A DNA stretch of 64,000 nt, from positions 85,299,868-85,363,867 of the forward strand of contig OZ026616.1 in NCBI GenBank assembly GCA_964020975.1, read 5' to 3'. The position numbers and the translations under genes were made by a program. Source of the stretch: Hermodice carunculata. Its lineage: Eukaryota > Annelida > Polychaeta > Eunicida > Amphinomidae. A model generated the notes under the pieces. The model was not told where the DNA came from. It did not search any database and was given only the letters and a program-made list of their open reading frames with translations. Shown here piece by piece: positions 1 through 14,660 of the stretch; within the stretch, counting starts at the first letter, position 1, and each line of letters opens with the position of its first letter.

Positions 1-566
1 CACAGCTGTACACGTCAAGAGAATGTCTAAATATTTGTCGAAGTACAAGATTGTATAATGTCTTCCACCAGTTTTATACACATTCAGGTATTGGTTGACT
101 GTTGATTGCTTGTCTGCATCCTCACACCTTATATAGCATGTACCAATGCAAATAATTATAAAGTTCTGAAGCAAAAGTGTGCCCCGCTATCTGTTTTATG
201 TCCGTCTGTGTATGTCTCCATAATCTCGTTCTGCTGCATGGTAAGCCAGCCAGGCAATCAGCCTGACTGGTCATGCAGCATTGTGTGTCTATTGATGTCG
301 TGCTTCTGTGTCGTCTGCTCTTTACAAGAAACAATAATATAGGGCATGTCCCTTTCCCCAATTGTAACACACTGTTGTAATGTGTTGTGTATTGATAATA
401 ATAAAATACGTTTAAACCAATCGGGTACTGCTTTTTGTCGTTGGCAGACGTTGGTGCATGTTGCGATTTGGCGGTACAGAACATTCATTCGCATTTACGG
501 GGATGTACCTTTGGTTGGTATTCTGAGTTTATGTTCAATGTGGAACTGTGATATAAATGTTAGTAA

Positions 567-568
<2 letters not shown>
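1..568. other. No recognisable gene
   Basis: Short open frames exist on both strands, but none resembles a known domain and none has convincing splice context. I see nothing structured here before the TA tract. Confidence 0.5.
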
Positions 569-644
<76 letters not shown>

Positions 645-660
645 GTGTGTGTGTGTGTGA
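569..660. repeat. (TA)n-(TG)n compound microsatellite
   Basis: About 75 bp of uninterrupted TA followed by a short TG run. Open frames across it read as alternating Tyr-Ile and are artefacts. Confidence 0.95.
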
Positions 661-2869
661 TTCCTTAAAAAGAGTTCCTCATTAAAAAAAAGGTCTTTTT
701 CTCCAAAGTCACAAAAGTCAATTGCGTTGAGGTACAATTGTCTTTTTATGTGTGGGTGACCTCAACCTAATTCCTGAGGCCACATCTATTAAACCTATTT
801 TCTGTGTGATATAAAAATACGAGAACTGCTTTATCTGGAAGTTTGATGAGGGGGTAAAGGGGTTGTCCATACTGGCTTACTGGGTAGGGTTGATGTATGA
901 TGAAAACATGTGGAGCAGTTATTGCTATACAAAGTTTGCAGCCACTAGCCTTTTTTGCAGAGCAGTTGTCAACAAACAGCATAAGTTGGATTTTGGAGAC
1001 TAGAAGGGAATCTGTGATCATGGACCGAGGTTGTACAAGTTTTTTTTTTTTATATATATAACAATTTCGCTTGGTGGTCAACTTCTGTCAAAATCCTGAC
1101 AAATGAACCACTGCCGGTGCATCGTAACCACAGGGTATCAGTCTCATTGAAATTTATGTATTTTACCCATTCAATTTCAGTTCAAGCTTTCAAGCCTGGA
1201 AGAGAAGCCAAGGTTCTGTGTGCTGCAGCAGTATTTTCCTAGACAACTAAAGAATGACAAAAATACACGTCACCTAGACTCCTGCACACCACGACAGTCA
1301 ATACAAACCTTCATCTCTAATTTAGCATTTCTACCTTGGAAGACAAGTTCGTTCATTTGTTTTGATTCAGGGTCTCCCCAGCACAAAACAGAAAAACCAT
1401 AACAGTGAAAATTATCCTACATCAATTTTAAGGCTTTGCCAAGGTCGAGACAAGGCTCCGTTATCAAGCTCAGAACAATAAGAGTTAGACACATAAAGGG
1501 GACAGAGACTGATAAAAAGTAAAACTGACATCCATATTAGGAAGTGTGAACAAATCAAGACGGGGGGGGGGGGGGCTTTACCATAGAAATTAAAATATTG
1601 TGAACTTGGAGGGGGGGGGAGCTTAAATTAAGCCAATCTCAAATTCCATTTATATTCTGCTTTGGGATCAACAGAACAGTATACTATAGTACAGCAATTT
1701 ACCTGAATAAATTTCTTGAAGATTGAAAGCATTAAGTATTTGCTGCGATTTTATATTTTCCAAACATGTCTTGTGTCCATTATCTGTATTGTCAATTAAT
1801 CAGTGACCCTTCATTTTGAATTGAAATTAAATTTCTTCTTTGACTTTCGTCAAATTTCTATAAATTTTATTGACTTTGGTTTGCTACGTTTTCCAGAACA
1901 ACCACTAAGCTGCTGAGCTCCAATTAACAGAGAAAGGATTATTTTAATCTTAAGAATTTAAAGTCACTTGAATCTCAGAAATTTATGAATATATTTCAGA
2001 TTTAATGTAAAGGCAAGCTTAGAACAACTCAAACCATAAAACGGTGTATTCAATTCTGATTATTCAAACTGTATTTTGTATTAGAAGTTTACCTATTCAT
2101 AAATTTTAAAATGTTAATATAAACTTTGCCATATTTACAGCTTTTGGTAAATTTTGCACAACTGTCCCACAGTATTTCATGAATTAAGCGCTGTGGTTTT
2201 CAGTTTAATAGTTATACCAATCTCATGATATATTGACAGCACCATAACTGAAACATGATTATGATCCACTCTGACTCATGAGTTTCTCTTATATAAAAAA
2301 AATCGAAATCAGAATTTAAAGAGTATTTTTATGTTCGATGTGACTAGAATATGATCATTACCTGAATAAAACTTTTACCTTAAGCATCACAGCCATTTAT
2401 TGATTAAATAAAAGAAAATAAATTCTGACAGAAAGTGAAATCAGCAAAGCTGGAACAGTTCAGTGTCCAACAATTTGTAATGTAACTTGAAAAAAAAAAG
2501 TTTGCTCCAGACTGGTCGACTACCTTAAATTTCAATGCATGTGATTAATTCTTAAACACTGATATGCTTGAAATAAAACAAAATACTTCCTGGAATCATT
2601 CCTTCAGTTATAGATGCTTTAAACATATTACTAGAAACTGTTATAAATGTAAATACAATTTGGCAGAGCAAAAACTGCAGCATTTGGCTTTTTTATGCTG
2701 ATCAGAGTTCTCGTGCTTGGTGACAACACACGTTTTTTAAACTTGTGTAGCCTTCTGCAAACGCTGAATAATAATCCACAAAGCAGGCATCTTTGCTTCA
2801 TGTTGTTTATATAATATGGAACAATCCAGAAAATTTAACTTCATTTTCCTATTTCACATATAAACACTT
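661..2869. other. AT-rich stretch without a supported gene
   Basis: Contains G homopolymers at 1,562-1,575 and about 1,611-1,619, and short A/T runs. A small open block near 1,180-1,250 follows an AG acceptor-like site but matches nothing I know. No repeat family was recognised. Confidence 0.4.
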
Positions 2870-4990
2870 ACCTCTAGAACGCTAGTGAGTACTTAACCTC
2901 TTAGGTCGTGTCTCATCAAAGATAAATACTACCAGAACTTTTCTGACTCTGCTATACTCACAGTCTGGGGCCATCTACAACTGGCAGCTGACCTCCGGAC
3001 TTGACCGAATATATCATTCATTCCCCTGGCAGATTGACCCCAAGAATGATCTAATGCGGGGAGGTTCGGTGGGCTTCAATATTTTCTACAGGTATAATAA
3101 AAATTAAGTTACATTTTACAGATTTATGACATGATACATTCCCTCTAAAACACTAATGGGTAGAGATACCACCAGCATGGCCTCCAGAGCATAAGTAGCT
3201 CCAAAAGAAGAAGGCAGAAAAGTAACCTAGCTCTACCGAAAAGACACCTTCTTACATTGACAAGGGTAGGTTAGCAAACTTGGAAGAAAAATTAATCCTC
3301 AAAAGGATTATAATACTTCCTACAAGATCAAGTAAGAATTAAAAGACAACTGTCAGGCTGTAAACATTTTGAGAAGCTGTGTCACACAGTAAGCACAATC
3401 TTAATTGGATCAGTGTGAACACAATGAGGGAGTGCAGGTATCAGTCGATGCAAGCAAATCCCCTTCAATACAAGACAAATTCCTCAAGTTACAATCACAA
3501 AATGTCAAATGGGAACATCATCGACAGGCCATTATAATATCCTTGAAGGACATATCTGCTTCAGAGCATTCCAAAATGATGATATGGCCCTAATTTAATG
3601 TGCCTTGACCCTGTGCACCTGTCACAGTTCACGGGCTTTCTCCATGGCTATATACGCAGCTTTAATAGCCTTTGTAATCCAGCTCGAAATCATGTTTGTA
3701 TGGATCTTATGAAGGAAGGAACACAGGTTTCATACCTTTGCTGGTAAAATTTACTTCGTCCAAGTATAATTTCAAAGAATCAACAGGACATAATAGCCTA
3801 TCTGGATCGCTTCAATCCCTATTAGCAGGGAGGTTCTTGATGGAGAAACCTTTGAAAAGACATAAGTGGCTTATCTGGAGCCTGATTCTAGGCCATGAAG
3901 AACAGATTAGGTTAACCCATTAAGTAAACAATAGAGCCATCCTGAAACCAGTTAGTCTTTGAATGGTCCAGTGCATGTATTTCTCCTCTTCTAGCTCGAT
4001 CCTGATGTTAGAGTAATAGGAAAAGCAGTTTTGTATGTAGAAATGTTCAGGAGAACTCGATCCATATGTCTCCTTTCAAAGGGGTAGGATAGAAGAACTG
4101 ACAGCACAATGGATAAGTCCCATTGTGGAAATATATGGCGAACTGATCTACCTATGTAAAAACTCTGAATGAGTCTAGAAAGGACTGAACTCAAACCAAC
4201 TTTGGGTCCTTTTAAGTCAAGAGTAGAGTACATAGTGGAACTATAACCAGCTATTGTGCACACCTCTCAGCTAAGATAAAAAGGTTTGTGTGAAAACTCT
4301 GCTATGTCATTTCATGTGGCCTTCCAGGGATCAATCTTTGGATCCTGGGCCTGACACCACTTAGCAAAACAGGACCACTTGGCGTCATACACTTTCAGAG
4401 AAGTGGCCTGAAGTTTCCCTCTAATGGCTAGTGCCACCAATTTGTGCAAAAGGCCGGATGTAACAAATCCTTTTGTGACAGCAGCCATGCATGAAGATGA
4501 AGAGCTTCGTAGCAAGTTGGCAAAGGAGGGTGTTCCAGTCTGGAAGAGCCCTCAGAGGCTCCAGATTGAGCTCTTATAGTTCTACAGACCAAGGCCTCCA
4601 AGACCTCCAAGGCCACCAAGGCGCTACTAGTATTACTTCCACTTCCTCCTTGACCTTGCGTATCTTGCCAAGTACTTTTGGAAGAAGAGGAGTTGGCAGG
4701 TACGCATATGCCCACCTCTGCTTTAATTGATTGAGAACACATCCACTGCCCATGCCTTCTCATCCAGAAACAGGAACACAAAGGTTGAAAACTTGTGGTT
4801 ATTGGCTGTTGCAAAGAGTTCTATGTATAGGGTGCCCCTCCCCCGTCCCACATAGCTTGCACCACGCAAGGATGAAGCGACCATTTGGTTCCTTACACCT
4901 GGTGCTTGGGTGACAATCTCTCAGCCCTCACTTTGAGGCCTTGACAACGTGAGTACAACGGATCTGTACTTGATGTAGGGACACCAGAAA
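2870..4990 (-). mobile_element. DIRS-like tyrosine-recombinase retrotransposon, truncated fossil
   Basis: This is the 3' portion of a DIRS-family element on the minus strand. The part between about 3,460 and 4,540 encodes a decayed tyrosine recombinase domain recognisable from its family-typical N-terminal core-binding motif. The left boundary is set by similarity to the left end of the second DIRS copy at about 26,215: both start with a closely related 40-bp stretch and share the following non-coding sequence. The right side stops at the start of the RNase H/recombinase junction, so gag and reverse transcriptase are absent. The copy is broken in several places and differs clearly from the 26-31 kb copy, which suggests an old insertion. 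Confidence 0.75.
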
Positions 4991-7786
<2,796 letters not shown>

Positions 7787-7788
7787 TC

Positions 7789-7869
<81 letters not shown>

Positions 7870-7890
7870 TAATGATAATAATAATAATAA

Positions 7891-7921
<31 letters not shown>

Positions 7922-8023
7922 AAGAAGAAGAAGAAGAAGAAGAAGAAGAGTGGTAATAACAATATGACAGTACTGATATGAGAATGATATAATAATAATG
8001 ATGACGATAATAATAATATTATT

Positions 8024-8107
<84 letters not shown>

Positions 8108-8123
8108 AATAATAATAATAATA
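7787..8123. repeat. Compound AAT / GAA / GAT trinucleotide tract
   Basis: AAT repeats (about 7,787-7,890), then GAA repeats to about 7,948, a 65-bp non-repeat spacer, AAT again (about 8,014-8,076), GAT (about 8,077-8,105) and AAT. The change of unit suggests point mutation plus slippage from one seed. Overlapping frames give Asn, Ile, Arg, Phe or Tyr homopolymers and are not genes. Confidence 0.95.
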
Positions 8124-8771
8124 GAAGGGTTACAATTCAACAGTTTGTGAAGAAAACCACGAAATATAATGTACATGTATTTGATTTTTAGCGCATGCCT
8201 CCATTTGAATCGCTTTCATTATGCATGTACTTGTCAATAGGTCGTATATTTTACATAGTGTCTTATCAGTATACACATAAGCTTAAATATTATTGGATCG
8301 TGACACATATCGATGTTCATAGTTTGCAAAATTCCAACTTCCTGAACAATTTTTGCATGGATTCGCTGTCTTCAGTTTTGACCTTGATATCTCCATATAT
8401 TTGGGAGATGGTGTGGATTCAACTTTTAATCTGCGTATTTGCAATAGGGAAAGTGATCGGAAAAGTTTGATTTGTGAAAATGACAGCAGACAGATTGAAC
8501 TTACGCCAACGTGACTATCCACAAAAAAGGACCGTAAATTATTGCACGTTTTGGCTGAGAATCCTGCAGGCAAAGCTGTTTCAGGCAAGCAAACATTTAA
8601 GCTGATCTGCATGATGTTGAGTTTTACGAATAGCTTTTCTTGGGTGCATGAAAAATTGCCGTCATCCCTCGTCCGCCAAAAACACCATCAAGGTCATATG
8701 GCCATACAAATAAAACTCGTATGCTTCTATTTGTCGCCAACTTTACGTGAGTGCTCAAACTGCTTGGTGTT

Positions 8772-9134
8772 CAAAGATGCCTATAGATCATAGTAGTGTA
8801 CCTCATTGATGTAAAATCTCAGTCAGTCCCATATATTCGCGGGCGTTAGGAAGGCTTTTCCTCTGCAAGCCGACTATGTGACAGGATTTGAGGTCGGTTT
8901 ATTGAAAATAGGGACAGTTATAAATACCAATTTTGGGTACAATACTGCAACGTAAAATAAAAGCGTAGCAGGACAACAACTTACAAACAAACATTGGCTG
9001 CTGAACATTACCCCCGTCCCCGTGCACTTCCCACAGCACACGCAAGAACAGGGAATCTGAAGAAGAGCAACTGTACGTTGTATTGATATTTTACATCAGT
9101 GAGGTATACTACTATGATCCATGGGCATCTTTTT
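8772..9134. mobile_element. MITE-like element with about 50-bp terminal inverted repeats
   Basis: The left end (8,772-8,820) and the reverse complement of the right end (9,084-9,134) match at about 45 of 50 positions after allowing a 2-nt gap. The 260-bp interior encodes nothing. This is the structure of a short non-autonomous DNA transposon. I could not define a target duplication, so the superfamily is open. Confidence 0.65.
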
Positions 9135-9223
9135 GATGTGATATTGTATGTAATTGTGTTATGTTATCTGTGTATATTATTCTACTTTCCTCAGTAATGA
9201 AGGTTTCAATAAAGATATCATTA

Positions 9224-9348
9224 TTAGTATTATTATCATCATCATCATTATTATTATTATCATCATTATTATTATCACTGGTATTATTACCATCATCATT
9301 ATTATTGTGCTGGGTTTTTTTTGTTTTGTTTGTTTGTTTGTTTGTTTT
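9224..9348. repeat. (ATT/ATC)n and (GTTT)n microsatellites
   Basis: An imperfect ATT/ATC trinucleotide tract to about 9,306, followed after a short spacer by GTTT repeats. Confidence 0.9.
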
Positions 9349-10740
9349 TATTACATTGGTGCACTGTACAAGGTCAACGATGGATCACAGTTCCCATTCT
9401 AACAATAATGAATCACTTGTGCATGATCAAAATTCCGCTTAGTGTAGACTTCGCACTGGGCCATATGGACGTTTTGCCATCAATGATTCATTCTACGTTT
9501 GACTCATTCCATACCAATGAAAAAAGCACTGATCAAGACTTTTATAATGCAAGGATGACAGGAATGTGTTCTTATCAGGCAGGTTCATGTTATAACGTTA
9601 CGCTGCGAAACAAACTTGACACACATTATGGTCAAATCATATGCTTGGATTCGCAGGCACGTGACCCGCTACACGTGAATAGGACTCCTTCAGCACCCAC
9701 TCTTGATAGAGCTTGGACCAGTAAATACGTTGCGGGTGCAGGTGTGTCAGTCAAGCAATGAATACAGGGCGTCAGGTGACAGGCTATTAAAAATAAGGGA
9801 GCAGAGAAACTCTTATCCATTTTTTGTCATATGAAGGGAATAAATATGCCTAATTATCTATGGGTTTGGGAAGGGTGTCAATTCAACAGTTAACCCTTGA
9901 ACCAGAAATCTTGTTGGGCTATTATTTCATTGCAGTTTGTTTCGGAAGTGTAACTATGCAGGTAAGCATAAACAAATGCATGAGTACCAAAAAAGTTAAT
10001 TGGCTTTGATCAAATTTTCCATTGATAATATAACTGTCATTGAAGTAACCTTTGAGCAAAATGACAGGTACAATGCCAATGAAACTTTAAAATGTCAGGG
10101 ACAAGCCGGCGAATAGAGCCAATTTAACATGTAACTGTATTAAGTTTGATTTATTGGCCCGAAACCTAGAATCTTAACCCGCCATATAATGGAGGTCCTG
10201 TAACATTGTTGTTTGTGGAAATGATGAGCACGAACATATTCAATCAGGTGCCAGTAGCATAAATATAAAATACATAAGTTGATCGAAATGAACAAATTTT
10301 CGGAAGGTAGAAATGCCAGTCGATCATTCTGTCGTGTAGTGCACGTACTTAGCTGGTGAAGATGGGGAGATTTGTTTGCACTTCGCCAGTTTCAGCTAGA
10401 GAACCAAACCGGCAATGTGACTAGCAACACATTATTTTGCTTGAATGAATGACGTTTTGTTTGTTCAGTTGGTGAAAACAAGAGCTGTAACGAAAACGAT
10501 TTACCTTTCCATACAGGGATTTTGCCAAATGCACAATCAATATGTGAAAACAAACACCCCATGAGGTTCGTACTTTTAGCGAAATGGAATGTCATGGACT
10601 GGCTTTAAAAAGGCACTTTACTATTGCCGTCTACACAAGCTAGCATTGATCACCCGGATGTTGAAAATACATGTCTTAATGCAATCAGGGTGAAACAGCT
10701 AAAATTGTGGCCATGGATAACTGAAGATATTCAACGCAGC
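9349..10740. other. No supported gene
   Basis: A 146-codon plus-strand frame starts in the upstream T-rich repeat and runs to 9,761, but it shows no recognised domain and no splice evidence. The rest is unstructured. Confidence 0.4.
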
Positions 10741-10789
10741 TTGACTCACAAAAAGTAGCGTGTACGTGAGAATTCAAATTTATCACTGA

Positions 10790-11012
10790 TCATTTCAAAC
10801 CGGCCAAAACCGGCTGGTGGTCAAATGTCGTCTGCTTCAATGTGTTTGACTAATTTTAACAGTAATGGGAAACAATTTGAATGAGAATTCTTGATGAGAC
10901 CTATGAAGTTAACATGATACTGGTAAACAGCTTTATTTGGGGCAGGATGGGCGCCCAACCCACACTAAGGAAAGCTGTTGATTTAACCTTAATTCATGCG
11001 GCAAAGGGTTAT
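10790..11012. mobile_element. Decayed copy of the TTAA MITE family
   Basis: The same order of motifs as the complete MITE at 40,645-40,875: a block containing CAAATGTCGTCTGCTT, then an imperfect palindrome around GGGCGCCCAACCC ending in GGAAAGCTGTTGA. It ends near GGGTTATAAC, consistent with a mutated TTAACCC terminus. Heavily diverged. Confidence 0.55.
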
Positions 11013-11785
11013 AACACATGTGCAGAAATTTCAAGTGAGTGTCTAATGTAAATTCCCTTCAACCATATCTCTTTTCCCCAATAGCATCAGCGCTTTGCTG
11101 AATAAAAAGATTCACAAAAAATCAGTCTGTTCTCTATTGGTATCTTATTTCGAACTTTATTACTTTTTTTCCAGAGTTACATTTATAAGGACACTGTTCA
11201 ATTCTTCTGTTTCCGGCGGAGGGACGAGTACGATTACACACTTAATTGTTTAAGCCAGAAAGGAACACCTATATAACTTGGAATTATATTTATAAGTGGC
11301 ATTATCAACCGACTGGTCAATATCATCTCGTGACGTTACTAGATTGCGCGCCAGCTTTATTAATGCTTTCCGCAGACTTTTGGGTATGTACTGGACTGCA
11401 GTCTTAGTGATATGCTTGTATCTAATCACGTAAATATGTTTGACTCCATGCGGAGACAGAAAATCTTTAATCTGCACACCAAGCTTGGGCAGTGTAAAAA
11501 TTTCTTAACGACTACAGTGTTTTCTTCTGAAATATTTCGTACTTCTGCTATCCACAGGCACTGGCATGAAGTGTTATACCTGTGGTGATATGGAAAGATA
11601 CAGTTTGTGGTATACTTAACTGTTATTGTCATTTTTTATGCTATGGAAACAGGGTCTATTTTGGTTTGTGATGCAGACATTATCAACAAAATTTGGATAT
11701 GACAATATTGCTTTTACATCTCTCCTATTTTTATTAAGTCATGTTAAATTGATTTCAACTTCAACTGTGGACCTAATTATTTACA

Positions 11786-11852
<67 letters not shown>

Positions 11853-11966
11853 CATCCATCCATCCATCCATCCATCCATCCATCCATCCATCCATCCATC
11901 CATCCATCCATCCATCCATCCATCCATCCATCCATCCATCCATCCATCCATCCATCCATCCATCTA
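11786..11966. repeat. (CTAT)n-(CATC)n microsatellite
   Basis: About 65 bp of CTAT/TATC units change to about 115 bp of CATC units. It forms the head of the adjacent satellite element. Confidence 0.95.
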
Positions 11967-12920
11967 TTTACGTGTGAATTTTGTCCTTAGCTGTTCTGGG
12001 ACGTTATTGGTCCGAAAAGTACCAAACTTGGAATGGTGATTGACCTAGTAGTGAAATGAAGCAGCTGGTTTGGAACAGCCACCATGTTGAAAATTATGCA
12101 AGTTAGGGCTACTTGAAATTTTAAATGTTGAATATCTTCAAAACTATAGAAGGTAGAGGTACCATTCTAACTCTAATTCATAGGTTTGTATCAAAGGCGC
12201 ATCCAATGCACCACAAACAAAAGTTGTAGAATAGAATTTATGCTTATTAGGGGAACTTAAAAAGTTTAAATGTTGAATATCTTCAAACTTATCATAGGTA
12301 AAACTGCCATTCCAACTTAAATATATATGTTTGTGCTATAGGCGCACCCAATGAACTACAGGCAAAAGTTGTATAATTGTAGTCTATGCTAATTAGGGGC
12401 ACTTGAATTTAAAAGTTTCAATGTTGAATATCTTCAAAACCATTACAGGTAGAAGTGCCATTCCACTTTGATATATTGGTTTGTGCTGTATGCACATCGA
12501 TTTGATTACAATCAAAAGTTGAGTGAAATTTTAATTTATGCAAATTAGGAGAATAAACAAAACATAAATCTTGAACAACTTCGCAACTATTACAGATAGA
12601 GGTGTCATTCCAACTTCAATTGATATGTTGGTTGCATAGCTGCATGCAATGAAATATGGACCACAGTTGTAGCATTGAAATTTACGCAAATTATGCAAAT
12701 ACACTTAATCTAAATCTTGAATAACGTCAGATCCATTATAGATGGAGGAACCATTCCAACTTCAATTCATAGGTTTGTGACAGAGCTCACTTGTTTTGGA
12801 CTCTTTTGAAAAGTTCAAAAAATATTGTTGCAGGAGTTAAATAAATACAGAAAAGGCTATCTTTAAACGTTTTCCAGGCACACAGACTGATTTGCTGACG
12901 AGCAAATCAAATTTCTCTAG
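11786..12920 (+). mobile_element. Microsatellite-headed satellite element with 3' hairpin and CTAG end (HINE/Helitron-like)
   Basis: Parts in order: (CTAT)n then (CATC)n microsatellite at 11,786-11,966; a unique leader; five to six diverged monomers of about 145 bp (the anchor CCATTCCAACTT recurs at about 12,162, 12,308, 12,449, 12,604 and 12,749); a tail with an 8-bp-stem hairpin GATTTGCT-gacg-AGCAAATC at 12,889-12,908; 8 nt; CTAG at 12,917-12,920; then T. A hairpin shortly before CTRR and T is the classical Helitron 3' end. Microsatellites plus tandem core repeats are known in Helitron-associated HINE elements of invertebrates. It encodes no protein, so it would be non-autonomous. The 5' end is not defined. 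Confidence 0.55.
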
Positions 12921-14150
12921 TTCCCTGTCAGTTTATTTTATGGCTACACATATTCAGTGACAAGATGTCACTGTGTTTTGCTACTGTGGGCCTTTTTCAG
13001 CTTAGCACTTATTCATGTTACCTGCTAAAATCATTCTTTCACTGCTATGTATGTGTTTGATGCTTTGTCTCTTTCCATGGGTATTTGACCTTTAAAATTA
13101 AGGAAAATATACAACATTTAGACATACGTGCACCGTCTGTTGCATATATTTTCTCAGGAAGTATGAAGTACTGTATCACTATACCTGTGTTGTAATGAAA
13201 ACTTAGTCCATATTTCAGATGTATGTAGGTTTTATTCTACCTGCCAAATTGTTTAGACCGCAATGTGATATGTTGCTGTCGTTCTTAACATCAACCGTGC
13301 TTACTGTCAAGTCACCATTTTAAAAAGTATGGCCACGAGTGTGCACGTTTCTTCTGGTCTTACCTGCCTTCCAACATGGACAGGTTTTGCTGAGTTATCA
13401 ATTCATACTTGATAAAATTTGCGTTGTGTCGCTACTATAAATATACTTTTAAGATTATATTGACTATTTGTTAACAGTTTATATATCACGTTACAAATTT
13501 ATTGAAAACAATTTTGGTCACCGATGAGGGTACCTTTATTTTTTTTGGTATCCAAGTTGGAATACCATGCGCCATGCTCACATCACAGTTAATTTTGCTC
13601 TGTTGTATTTCATCTTACGCATGTTCTTGTATTTACAGTTACTCTAAAAGGAATTTTCGCCATCAGCTATACTACTGCTTGGTGCATAGAGCAATTAATT
13701 TAATAATGCCATTGACTACAAATTTTGTACTGCTGTAATACTTTCACTCATGTCGGCCATATGCAGGCTCACCTAGCCCAAGTAGATCCATACTGAGAGC
13801 ACATCATCATGTATATACCAAATAATATTAAATAATTATGCCAAATTTTGTTCGATGCACAAAAAGTCTTTCTTAATAGCAAACTCTGATCACAGCCACT
13901 TAAGTTACTGCCGTCTTAGTGCAATTTTTATCTTTTTTGTTGCAAAATCAAAACTATTCAACTTGCAAAAGACAAATTTAGGATTATTGCAAGGCCAAGT
14001 ATGATATAACAAAAGCAGATTGTCCGTAAGCAATACGGAAACCTGTATTGGGTCCAGTAATAGTAATAAACTTTATTTATTTAATGTGAATTAGGCAAGA
14101 GCCACTGGCCATTGTAAGGCCATTTCTTTGAGGAAAACTCCAGTAGTGGT
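12921..14150. other. No supported gene
   Basis: AT-rich sequence. A 78-codon plus-strand frame at 13,502-13,738 has hydrophobic stretches but no recognisable family. Confidence 0.4.
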
Positions 14151-14206
14151 GTGTGTACAAGTTGTACTAATACCCTCCTGGCTGCCGCAAGGAAAGCAAA
14201 ACCAAA

Positions 14207-14660
14207 CTGGAAAAGAAGATTTGCTTCAAAGCAAATCGGTCTGTGTGTCTCCAAAACTTGCATAAATTTAAATGCTACAAGTTTTGTGTGTGGTTTATTG
14301 GACGTGCCTTCTGCACAAACCTGCGAATTACATTGGGAATGGCACTTCTACCTATAATAGCTTTGAGGATACTCAACATTTAAACCTTTCAAGTGCTCCT
14401 AATTAGCATAAATTGACATTTCTACAGGCTTTGTTTGTGGTCTATTGGATACGCCCAAAGCACCAACCTATGAAAAGAAGATAAGTGCCCCTAATTAGCA
14501 TTAACTTTTGTCTATTGCGCCTACAGCACAAACCTATGAATTGAAGTTGGAATGGCACCTCTATCTGCAAAAGTTTTGAAGTGTCCATAATTAATATAAA
14601 TTTCAATTCTATGACTATTATAGGTAGAAGTGCCATTCCAACTTCAGTTTACAGAGTATG
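14207..14660 (-). mobile_element. Second copy of the 145-bp-monomer element, reverse orientation
   Basis: Read on the minus strand, monomers related to those at 12.1-12.8 kb lead to the same tail: a perfect hairpin GATTTGCTTCAAAGCAAATC (14,218-14,237), followed by CCAG where the other copy has CTAG. The shared tail flank (a CAGACCGATTTG-like stretch) shows that the hairpin belongs to the element. No microsatellite remains at the other end, and one monomer is shortened. Confidence 0.55.

Noticed and set aside
346-737. Open frames of 80-104 codons with long Tyr-Ile runs (also 6,570-6,996 and 42,864-43,106)
   Set aside because: Pure translation of (TA)n microsatellites on both strands.
9321-9761. 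146-codon plus-strand frame
   Set aside because: Starts in a T-rich simple repeat; no domain, no splice context, no repeat homology.
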